Part shown: positions 1-5,717 of the stretch, piece after piece
How positions within the stretch are numbered: position 1 is the stretch's first letter
How the letters are laid out: every line of letters starts with the position of its first letter
DNA from: JBBITW01 sp037440525
GTDB lineage: Bacteria; Desulfobacterota; BSN033; UBA1163
DNA length: 10,526 nt
NCBI GenBank assembly: GCA_037440525.1
Contig: JBBITW010000128.1
Span: 1-10,526 of the forward strand
Direction of reading: 5' to 3'
Notes under the pieces: generated by a model
Told to the model about the DNA's origin: nothing
Database searches by the model: none
Seen by the model: only the letters and a program-made list of their open reading frames with translations
Translations under genes and position numbers: made by a program

Positions 1-77
1 ACTTGGGTTAAGATTTGTCTCTTTCCCCAGGTATACCACAAAATACGTAGTATGTTCAGGTGCCTTTTATATGATTA

Positions 78-208
78 TCAGGTCTACACATTTGACAAAA
101 TGTTTAAAGTGGAATCTTTGTTTTATTGAATCGAATAGGAACAAAGAATTGAAAAGAGAACTCAAACAAATTTATAAGGGCTTGGTAATGTCAAATGTGT
201 AGACCTGA
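78..208. repeat. Inverted-repeat-bounded element, MITE/REP-like
   Basis: The arms at 78-97 and 189-208 are perfect reverse complements over 20 bp (left arm begins TCAGGTCTACAC, right arm ends GTGTAGACCTGA). The roughly 90 bp between them is AT-rich, has no convincing reading frame, and contains a smaller inverted repeat (TCTTTGTT at 115-122 against AACAAAGA at 140-147). A 20-bp perfect match is far beyond chance in a window this size. The layout fits a non-autonomous mobile element or a REP-type palindrome pair such as those moved by RAYT/Y1 transposases. No transposase is present, and I see no clear target-site duplication. The rest of 1-254 holds no gene I can support. Confidence 0.6.
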
Positions 209-254
209 CCCTATGGTTAGTGAGTGATATGATTCCTCTTGGAAAGATTTTTAA

Positions 255-674
255 CTAACCCCTTTCCGCGAATTCTTGAGGGGTGAGGATTCGGCAAAGG
301 ATCCCGTTTTGGTTAAGTGCCTCCAGCGGAATGCTCAGCAGGTCCTTGTCTCCGGTGATTAGAAAATCAGCTTCCACTTCCTTACATAGGGCAAGATAGT
401 GGTCATCCTTTGGATCTCTTGATAGAGCCACGTGGGTTGAAACAGAAACTTGCTTTGCCATTCCTATCAGTTCCTGAATTCTCTCATTCAAAAAGTTGAT
501 CTGTTCTCTCTTCAGTTTCTTTGCCAATTTCGAAAAGACTTCTGTTAATTCTCTTGCAATTGCCTGGGATAGATAAACCTCGTCTTCCTCCATGGCGCGG
601 ATGACTGCTTTCAAGGGATTGCCTCCGAAAGCAGCCGAGATGATGATGTTGGCATCAATGACAACTTTAGCCAT
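255..674 (-). CDS. PIN-domain toxin (VapC-like ribonuclease) of a toxin-antitoxin pair
   Basis: Predicted Mg2+-dependent endoribonuclease of the PIN fold, 139 residues from the chosen start (MAKVVIDAN). The acidic catalytic set is visible: Asp7 in the first strand (VIDAN), Glu42 in RELTEV, Asp90/Asp91 in the RDPKDDHYLA motif, and Asp109/Asp111 in ITGDKDLL. The RDPKDDHYL motif is typical of the stand-alone PIN proteins annotated as putative toxin components. A longer frame starting at 698 exists, but 674 fits the conserved PIN start and gives an 8-nt overlap (ATGGCTAA) with the antitoxin end, as expected for translational coupling. All catalytic positions are intact, so the toxin looks functional. 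The RNA target is unknown. Confidence 0.88.
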   Translation of the reverse strand: MAKVVIDANIIISAAFGGNPLKAVIRAMEEDEVYLSQAIARELTEVFSKLAKKLKREQINFLNERIQELIGMAKQVSVSTHVALSRDPKDDHYLALCKEVEADFLITGDKDLLSIPLEALNQNGILCRILTPQEFAERG

Positions 675-900
675 AGATCTCTTTTCTGGCTCGCTCAAGT
701 GCCTTTAATGCCTCCTTCTCGGATATCCCAGCTTCATCGAGGACCCTCCCGATCTCAAGGAGTATCATCTCTGCACTCTTCTCCCGAACAGGGACAAGCC
801 GAGCAATAGGTTTCTTCCGCTTCATGACGACGATTTCACTCCCCTGGTTCAGATATTTCACCGCTTCTTGTTTGAACTCCCGGACTCCGACAAATTTCAT
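667..900 (-). CDS. Phd/YefM-family antitoxin
   Basis: 77-residue antitoxin, cognate partner of the downstream PIN toxin. Residues 1-40 match the Phd/YefM DNA-binding fold: VGVREFKQEAVKYLNQ followed by a strand-turn-strand with basic residues (IVVMKRKKPIARLVPV). Residues 41-77 are helical and charged (ending ERARKEIYG), as in the toxin-wrapping tail of this family. Start chosen at 900 because GGAGGT lies 8 nt upstream; an upstream in-frame codon at 930 would put the start inside the promoter. It is the first gene of the two-gene operon and presumably represses its own promoter together with the toxin. Confidence 0.87.
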   Translation of the reverse strand: MKFVGVREFKQEAVKYLNQGSEIVVMKRKKPIARLVPVREKSAEMILLEIGRVLDEAGISEKEALKALERARKEIYG

Positions 901-916
901 CTTTTTGCACCTCCGT

Positions 917-949
917 ACAAATGTTACCACAAATGTAGGAATATTTCAA
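917..949 (-). promoter_or_regulatory. Promoter and candidate operator of the toxin-antitoxin operon
   Basis: On the minus strand, TTGAAA (-35, 944-949) is followed after exactly 17 bp by TAACAT (-10, 921-926). The start of transcription would fall a few bases before the GGAGGT ribosome site of the antitoxin. The octamer ACAAATGT (plus-strand reading) occurs twice as a direct repeat at 917-924 and 929-936, and the first copy overlaps the -10 box. Repeated half-sites over the promoter are where Phd-type antitoxins bind to autoregulate. The promoter match is good; the operator role is inferred. Confidence 0.5.
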
Positions 950-1224
950 ATTGCTCTGGTGTGAAGAAAAAAGGACGAGGGGATCAAAACTGCGAGAAGG
1001 GGCTACAGGCTGTGTGCAATTCGTTTATTTTTTCAGGACTCGTGGTTCCAAGCCAACCCCTCGTGACTCACATTAATGACATATTCTAAGATCAGGATCA
1101 TTTTATTATGACTGAATTTTTCAGTTAAAAAAAGAATTTCCCACATCTCATCCCCTTCTGAATTAAGAAAAGAAGAAAATGTGTCAGGTCTTGCCAATTG
1201 ATACGAACTTTTCGAATTTCCCCT
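931..1224. other. Intergenic region without a supported gene
   Basis: This stretch lies between the divergent toxin-antitoxin promoter and the deacetylase gene. Open frames on both strands lack ribosome sites and recognisable motifs. It contains a small hairpin (ACTGAA/TTCAGT around 1110-1125) that is not followed by a T-run, and at about 1184-1193 a TCAGGTCTTG motif sharing its first eight bases with the arms of the inverted-repeat element at 78-208. Confidence 0.4.
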
Positions 1225-1253
1225 TTGCAAAATAAAACGGATTCCTCTATATT
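1225..1253 (+). promoter_or_regulatory. Putative promoter of the deacetylase gene
   Basis: TTGCAA (1225-1230) and TATATT (1248-1253) are separated by 17 bp, a good sigma70-type match (4/6 and 5/6). Transcription would start near 1259-1261, only a few bases before the ATG at 1264. The mRNA would therefore be almost leaderless, which agrees with the absence of any Shine-Dalgarno sequence before this gene. Confidence 0.42.
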
Positions 1254-1263
1254 TTAGATAATC

Positions 1264-2109
1264 ATGAAAACAGGTATATTCTTTCATTATCAAATTGGAG
1301 AGAGACTGAGGGATTTCCCGCAAGCACTAAAAGACATTCTTCAAAAGGAGAATGTCTTTCTCTACGACGCACTTTATCCATCAAAACCTCCTTCTTCTTT
1401 CGATTTAGAACCCATTTCATATGAAATGCTCACCGAGGTTCACCTCCCCGAGATGATAGAGGAGGTAAAAAAGAGTGGTGATTTTGAAGGGGCACTTCTT
1501 TCCGCATCATCCACAGTAAGAGCAGCTGAGAGAATATGGAGCAATGAGATAGATAATGCATTCGTTTTTACAGGTTATGGTGATCATCATGCAGGGATTA
1601 AATCCTTTGGTGGGGGATGTTATTTCAATGGTGCTGCCATTTCTATTCGCTGGCTTCAGAATAATTTTGGCGTAAAGAGATTTGCCATTATTGACACCGA
1701 TGCCCATCATGGCGATGGAACATGGGAGATATTTGAGAAGGATGAGAATATCCTCTATATCTGCTTATGTAACTATCCGAGCTTCGAGGATAATCAAAAA
1801 ATAAATATTCATATTCCTTTGAGAATTCAGGATGAAGACTACCTTCAGATCGTAAAGGAGATATGTATCTCGAGGATTAAAATTTTCAAGCCAGAAATCC
1901 TCTACTGGAACTGGGGATATGATGGAACTCGAGGAGAATATGGGGATATTGGCCTCAGTCCTGATTTACATATCTCCCTTGCCAGAGAATTGAAATCATC
2001 TTCAGAAGAGATCACAGGGGGTAAAATGATAATAATCCTATGCGGTGGGAGTAAGAGAGAACTCGCCCGCTACATCATTCCCAGGATTATTGAGGTACTT
2101 GCAAAATAA
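1264..2109 (+). CDS. Histone deacetylase/AcuC-like (arginase-fold) deacetylase family protein
   Basis: 281-residue protein of the HDAC/AcuC/acetylpolyamine amidohydrolase superfamily, which removes acetyl groups from lysine or polyamine-type substrates with Zn2+. Visible motifs: GDHHAG with the paired catalytic histidines His108/His109, FGGGCYFN (115-122), IDTDAHHGDGTWEIF with predicted zinc ligands Asp146 and His148 (143-157), and GYDGTRGEYGDIGLSPD (218-234) with the third ligand Asp220. The glycine-rich loop that normally ends in the catalytic tyrosine (GGGGY) reads LCGGSKRELA here (259-268), so the tyrosine is not at its usual place. The N-terminus is short and the length suits compact prokaryotic members. 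It is followed after 84 bp by the FAH gene on the same strand and may be co-transcribed. Substrate unknown; likely cytoplasmic. Confidence 0.85.
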   Translation: MKTGIFFHYQIGERLRDFPQALKDILQKENVFLYDALYPSKPPSSFDLEPISYEMLTEVHLPEMIEEVKKSGDFEGALLSASSTVRAAERIWSNEIDNAFVFTGYGDHHAGIKSFGGGCYFNGAAISIRWLQNNFGVKRFAIIDTDAHHGDGTWEIFEKDENILYICLCNYPSFEDNQKINIHIPLRIQDEDYLQIVKEICISRIKIFKPEILYWNWGYDGTRGEYGDIGLSPDLHISLARELKSSSEEITGGKMIIILCGGSKRELARYIIPRIIEVLAK

Positions 2110-2180
2110 ATATTAATCCATTTATAAATTTTAGGTCAGTTCCTTAGTGGGTTTATTAAATAAATAAAACCAAATTCATA

Positions 2181-2196
2181 TGGAGATGGTAAATTG
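2181..2196 (+). promoter_or_regulatory. Ribosome binding site that decides a TTG start
   Basis: GGAGATGG (2182-2189) lies just upstream of the TTG at 2194. The nearby ATG at 2180 reads through only five codons to a stop (ATG GAG ATG GTA AAT TGA), in a different frame, so TTG is the best start for the FAH-family gene. Confidence 0.55.
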
Positions 2197-3120
2197 ATAA
2201 GCTATAAACTTTTAACCTATCAGGGGAAAAGTGGTCCCCGTGCAGGTATATTGATAGATGAAGAGATTCTGGATGTAGCTATGCTTACCAGGATACCCTC
2301 CTATAAATCGATGCTAAACATATTGAATGATTGGGAATCTTCACAGGCCATCATTGACAGTGCCTTAAAGGAACTCAGGGAGAAAAAGATTAAGCCCATT
2401 CCCCTTGATAAAGCCAAACTGCTTGCCCCTGTGCTTTATCCATCAACAATCTTCTGTGCTGGTGCAAACTACCTTGATCACTTACAGGAAATGGCAGCTG
2501 TGAAAAATATTGAACCTGATCCGGATCCCAGAACCTTAGGACTAAAACCATGGCATTTTATAAAGACATCCCGTTCAGTTATAGGAACAGGATCAACCAT
2601 CAAACTCCCTCCATATTCAAAGATTATTGATTGGGAAGCAGAATTGACAGTCGTTATTGGTCGGGTGGCAAAAAATATCCCTCCGGGAAATGCGCTCGAT
2701 TATGTTGCTGGCTATACTATTGCAAATGATCTTTCCCTGCGTGATCAAGCTATTCGCCCCCATCTTCCTCTTACTTCACCATTCAGATATGACTGGGTAA
2801 GTCAGAAGTGTTTCGATTGTTCATGCCCCATTGGACCATGGATTGTCCCAGCAATGGAGATTAAAGATCCCCAAAACTTAGGTATCAAACTCTGGGTCAA
2901 CGATATCCTGAAACAGGACTCAAATACAAGTAAGATGATCTTTTCAGTGGCTGAACAGATTTCCCATCTATCGACCCGTGTTACTCTTTATCCGGGGGAC
3001 CTGATCCTTACTGGAACGCCCTCTGGTGTTGGTTCGGCCAAAGGAGAATCCCTCAAACCCGGTGATGTGGTGAGAATCTGGATAGAGAAGATTGGAGTGC
3101 TGACAAATATTATGGCATAG
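2194..3120 (+). CDS. Fumarylacetoacetate hydrolase (FAH) family protein
   Basis: 308-residue protein of the FAH superfamily: metal-dependent hydrolases, decarboxylases or isomerases that act on beta-diketo or oxo-acid compounds, often late in aromatic or sugar-acid catabolism. Residues 1-75 form the small N-terminal domain. The catalytic domain starts at YPSTIFCAGANYLDH (82-96, with His96) and carries the metal-binding pair in WEAELTVVIG (Glu148, Glu150) and IANDLSLRD (Asp179), the CPIGPWIVP segment (211-219), and the signature LYPGDLILTGTPSGVG (265-280). Length and all expected motifs are intact. Translation starts at TTG with a clear GGAG site. The downstream MBL-fold gene follows within 36 nt (overlapping by 1 nt if its upstream GTG is used), so the two are almost certainly one transcription unit. 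The exact substrate cannot be assigned. Confidence 0.92.
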   Translation: MISYKLLTYQGKSGPRAGILIDEEILDVAMLTRIPSYKSMLNILNDWESSQAIIDSALKELREKKIKPIPLDKAKLLAPVLYPSTIFCAGANYLDHLQEMAAVKNIEPDPDPRTLGLKPWHFIKTSRSVIGTGSTIKLPPYSKIIDWEAELTVVIGRVAKNIPPGNALDYVAGYTIANDLSLRDQAIRPHLPLTSPFRYDWVSQKCFDCSCPIGPWIVPAMEIKDPQNLGIKLWVNDILKQDSNTSKMIFSVAEQISHLSTRVTLYPGDLILTGTPSGVGSAKGESLKPGDVVRIWIEKIGVLTNIMA

Positions 3121-3155
3121 TGAAAAAAGATTTATACCAAAGGAGTCAATCTAAC

Positions 3156-4061
3156 ATGAGAATTAGGAAACCAGGAAGGATTAATGAAAGGCTTTGGATG
3201 TTGGGACGTGAGGAATCTTCGGTATACCTTCTTCAAGGAGATAAAAGCTCCATGATCATCAGCGGTGGTATGAGCTATATAGTCCCTGAAATTCTCAGTC
3301 AATTTGAAGAATTTGGAATTGATGAAGGTAGAATTAAAAAGATATTAATCCTTCACTCCCATTTTGATCACATAGGTATTGTGCCCTTTTTCAAGCGCCG
3401 TTGTCCGGGGATAGAGGTGTATGCCTCAAAGAGGGCTTGGGAAATCTTACAGATGGATAAGGCCATTCCCACAATCAATGAATTTAGCAGAAATGTGGCA
3501 GAGAGGATGGGGTTCGGGGATATCTATTCGAGCTATGACCTCGAATGGAGTAATGATTTGGTTGGCCAAACCATTAGCGAAGGCGATAGGATCGATCTTG
3601 GAGGTCTTGGGGTTTTGATCCTGGAGATTCCGGGGCATTCTTCTTGCTGTATAGCTGGATATGTTCCTGAACTAAAAGCCCTCTTCCCTTCAGATGGAGG
3701 GGGTATCCCTTTTGATGACACAATCATCGCTTCAGGAAATTCGAATTATACAAAATATCAAGAAAGCCTTGAGAAATTGAAGGATCTCGATGTGGAATAC
3801 TACTGCGCTGACCATTATGGTTATGTGATTGGTGAGGAGGCAAAGGGATTCATTAAAAAGACGATAGAGAAGGCAAAAGAGCATCGCTTGGAGATTGAAA
3901 GGATTTATAGATCAACCCGTGATATTGACCTTTCGGCAAAAAAAATGACTGAGTCTTTTTATGAGGTTTACCCTTCATACTTTCTTGCACCTGAAATCTT
4001 TTTAGATGTTCATCGCCAGATGATTCGTCATATTGCAAACATCATCGAAGGAAAAATTTGA
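3156..4061 (+). CDS. Metallo-beta-lactamase (MBL) fold hydrolase
   Basis: 301-residue MBL-fold hydrolase (glyoxalase II-like branch). The metal motif HxHxDH is present as LHSHFDHIG (His67, His69, Asp71, His72), followed by PGHSSCC with His161, SDGGG with Asp180 and ADHYG with His220, giving a complete dinuclear site. After the core, residues 225-301 form a helical C-terminal extension. A GTG at 3120 overlapping the FAH stop codon would add 12 residues, but AGGAG at 3141-3145 sits 10 nt before the ATG at 3156 and the conserved MBL sequence begins after it, so 3156 is preferred. Co-transcription with the FAH gene is very likely, and the two may act on successive esters, thioesters or lactones. 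The 3' end overlaps the convergent dnaJ-like gene by 20 bp. Confidence 0.88.
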   Translation: MRIRKPGRINERLWMLGREESSVYLLQGDKSSMIISGGMSYIVPEILSQFEEFGIDEGRIKKILILHSHFDHIGIVPFFKRRCPGIEVYASKRAWEILQMDKAIPTINEFSRNVAERMGFGDIYSSYDLEWSNDLVGQTISEGDRIDLGGLGVLILEIPGHSSCCIAGYVPELKALFPSDGGGIPFDDTIIASGNSNYTKYQESLEKLKDLDVEYYCADHYGYVIGEEAKGFIKKTIEKAKEHRLEIERIYRSTRDIDLSAKKMTESFYEVYPSYFLAPEIFLDVHRQMIRHIANIIEGKI

Positions 4062-4875
4062 TCCACCTCTTTAAAAGTCCAACCATCTTCTCAAATATAG
4101 GTTTTTTGATTTTTACCTTTAAATAAAGATCTCCTGCCTCCCCACCTCTTTTACCCAGAGCACCCATTCCTTTTAGCCGAATCTTCTGACCTTCCTTAAT
4201 TCCAGGGGGTATGTTAATTATCAATTCTTTGGACCTTCTTCGATGAAAATATCTGCCTTTCCCACCTTCACTTGCCTGCCTTGGGTCGAGGTATATGACC
4301 TCATACAGATCCTTTCCCCTTTCAGATATTTTTAATCCAAAGATATTGTTTAAAATAAATTGTGAGAATTTGCCTAAATATTTAGGAAATGTTTGAGGTG
4401 TCTTCATTGAATCGGTTTGATCCATCTTTTTCCGATAGGAAAAGGGACCAAAAAATACAAATCCCCTGGCAAAGATCCCTGGTCTTTTAAACTCGAATGT
4501 CCGATAAACTTGACCGTAGGATTCCCTAAAGATTTCCTCAAAACCTCTAAACCCAAAATTCCTTGCCATCTCTTCAAATATCTGATTTATATCAGAACCT
4601 CTAAAAATATCCTCTTCGGAATAGGACTCTCTAAATCTTTCGTGAGCATAAGCCCCATACTGTTTACGCATAGAATCATAGCGTCTTCTCTTTTCAGGAT
4701 TTGATAGGATAGCATAGGCCTCATTTATATCCTTCATCCTCTCAAGGCTGGAAGGATTTCCCTTATTTTTATCAGGATGATATTGAAAGGCCAGTCGCCT
4801 GTAAGCCTCTTTGATCTTTGAAAAAGAGGCATCCTCATCAACCCCTAAGATCTGATAGTAATCCTTTTCCTCCAT
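4042..4875 (-). CDS. DnaJ-like J-domain co-chaperone, class II/III, single C-terminal domain
   Basis: 277-residue J-domain protein that would stimulate the ATPase of an Hsp70 (DnaK). The J domain occupies residues 1-70, starting with the canonical EKDYYQILGV and carrying the essential HPD at 33-35. Residues 71-185 are a long linker rich in Phe, Arg and Glu (for example FRGFEEIFRESYG), not the usual Gly/Phe segment. There is no CxxCxGxG zinc finger. Residues 186-258 match one DnaJ C-terminal substrate-binding domain (IPPGIKEGQKIRLKGMG, then GDLYLKVKIKKP). The second C-terminal domain and dimerisation tail are missing; instead the protein ends with a basic amphipathic stretch (LLKRWIKFFLR). The start at 4875 is the conserved family start; an upstream extension to 5007 is not conserved-looking. 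AGGGG lies unusually close to the ATG. Confidence 0.88.
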   Translation of the reverse strand: MEEKDYYQILGVDEDASFSKIKEAYRRLAFQYHPDKNKGNPSSLERMKDINEAYAILSNPEKRRRYDSMRKQYGAYAHERFRESYSEEDIFRGSDINQIFEEMARNFGFRGFEEIFRESYGQVYRTFEFKRPGIFARGFVFFGPFSYRKKMDQTDSMKTPQTFPKYLGKFSQFILNNIFGLKISERGKDLYEVIYLDPRQASEGGKGRYFHRRRSKELIINIPPGIKEGQKIRLKGMGALGKRGGEAGDLYLKVKIKKPIFEKMVGLLKRWIKFFLR

Positions 4876-4890
4876 ATCCCCTTTAAAATA

Positions 4891-4919
4891 AATATAAAAT
4901 TTAAAACCCTTCTGGTAAA
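4891..4919 (-). promoter_or_regulatory. Putative promoter of the dnaJ-like gene
   Basis: On the minus strand TTTACC (-35, 4914-4919) and TATATT (-10, 4891-4896) are separated by exactly 17 bp, about 15 bp upstream of the start codon. No CIRCE-type inverted repeat is seen, so heat-shock control by HrcA is not supported. Confidence 0.35.
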
Positions 4920-4945
4920 GAGCAAAATATGGTATTATTAATATA

Positions 4946-5128
4946 ATGGTGGATCTAAAATCAAAATTCTTGGGTGAGATGGTTGGAAGTGCCTTAAGGG
5001 ATGCCACTGGTGAGCTGACCTTCTCCCACCTTGGGGTTGAGGCTATTCTATATTGCTGGCGCTTAAAGCTTGAAAACCGAATGATTATAGAAAATCTTGC
5101 TTCTTCCCTTACCGAGGAGGTTAGCTAA
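4946..5128 (+). pseudogene. 60-codon frame, possible remnant of an ADP-ribosylglycohydrolase gene
   Basis: The predicted 60-residue product begins VDLKSKFLGEMVGSALRDATGEL, with the pattern KFLGxxxGxAxxDAxGE of the first helix of DraG/ARH-type ADP-ribosylglycohydrolases (usual form KFLGCxxGxAxGDAxGE). Those enzymes are about 300 residues long and need downstream Mg2+ motifs such as DDT and DTD, all absent here. The second half (LGVEAILYCWRL) faintly resembles a helix near the C-terminus of the same family, so an internal deletion is possible. There is no Shine-Dalgarno sequence; a TATTAT at 4933-4938 could serve a leaderless message. It is divergent from dnaJ. The family resemblance is my reading of a short motif, and a genuine small protein is the alternative. 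Confidence 0.4.
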
Positions 5129-5184
5129 AGGGAAAATCAATTTCCAAAGAATTTTATTCTATCTTTTTAGGAATAATTCTGTTA

Positions 5185-5190
5185 TATAAT
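5185..5190 (+). promoter_or_regulatory. -10 element (TATAAT) upstream of the FKBP gene
   Basis: A perfect TATAAT lies about 90 bp before the FKBP start; the matching -35 region (TCTTTT at 5162-5167, 17-bp spacing) is poor. It is the best promoter candidate for the FKBP-M28-SagB run. Confidence 0.3.
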
Positions 5191-5278
5191 AGATTTAAAT
5201 GGATGACTCACTACCAATTCTATTGAAGGGGTTCGTGGGGAACAGTTTATTTAATAATAAAGAAAGGAGAAAGAGATT

Positions 5279-5704
5279 ATGGAAGCAAAACAAGGTGATA
5301 TGGTAAGGGTTCACTACACTGTAAGGCTGGATGATGGGACGATCATAGGTTCCACAATAAACCGCGAGCCCCTCCAGTTTACGATTGGTGAGGGAAAAGT
5401 GATCCCGAGTTTTGAGCAGGCTATCATTGGCATGAATCCAGGTGAATCTAAAAAGGTTTTTGTTTCGGCAGAGCAGGCATTCGGCCCTCACCTCGATGAG
5501 ATGGTCATAGTGATTGATCGTGATAGGTTACCTGAAGATTTCAGACCAAAGGTTGGGGAGCAGATTCAATTCAATACACAGAGCGGTGAAATAGTCTCTG
5601 TCCTCGTTATAGAAACTTCTGAGGAAAGTATCACGATTGATGCCAACCATCCCCTGGCTGGTAAAAACTTGACCTTTGATATCAATTTTGTTGATTTTGT
5701 CTAA
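5279..5704 (+). CDS. SlyD-like FKBP-type peptidyl-prolyl cis-trans isomerase
   Basis: 141-residue prolyl isomerase and chaperone of the SlyD branch. The N-terminal FKBP half has GDMVRVHYTVRLDDGTIIGST (6-26, conserved VxYT and DG) and the segment FTIGEGKVIPSFEQAIIGMNPGE (34-56). After the AFGPHLDE turn (67-74) comes the insert-in-flap chaperone domain (about 75-120). The chain returns to the FKBP core with the diagnostic DANHPLAGKNLTFDI (121-135). There is no His/Cys-rich metal-binding tail as in E. coli SlyD; the protein stops at FVDFV. No signal peptide, so cytoplasmic. AAGGAG sits about 9 nt before the ATG. First gene of a probable three-gene run with the M28 peptidase and SagB-like genes. 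Confidence 0.94.
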   Translation: MEAKQGDMVRVHYTVRLDDGTIIGSTINREPLQFTIGEGKVIPSFEQAIIGMNPGESKKVFVSAEQAFGPHLDEMVIVIDRDRLPEDFRPKVGEQIQFNTQSGEIVSVLVIETSEESITIDANHPLAGKNLTFDINFVDFV

Positions 5705-5717
5705 CCCTAAACTCAGA

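Noticed and set aside
1..129. Open plus-strand frame from the window edge, possible end of a partial gene
   Set aside because: The translation runs through the left arm of the inverted repeat, has no recognisable motif and no coding-like composition.
868..1089. Plus-strand 73-codon frame across the antitoxin start region
   Set aside because: Antisense to the antitoxin start and promoter, no ribosome site and no recognisable domain.
1105..1135. Hairpin ACTGAA/TTCAGT as a terminator
   Set aside because: Short AT-rich stem followed by an A-run, not a T-run, on the plus strand; on the minus strand the T-run precedes the hairpin and no gene ends there.
1033..1323. Minus-strand 96-codon frame between the toxin-antitoxin locus and the deacetylase gene
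   Set aside because: No ribosome site, TTG start, overlaps the promoter and first codons of the well-supported deacetylase gene, and no family resemblance.
4417..4704. Plus-strand 95-codon frame within the dnaJ-like gene
   Set aside because: Shadow of the DnaJ coding sequence, whose J domain and C-terminal domain are clear on the other strand.
5199..5306. 35-codon plus-strand frame (MDDSLPILLKGF...) before and into the FKBP gene
   Set aside because: No ribosome site, overlaps the FKBP start in another frame, no known similarity; could at most be a leader frame.
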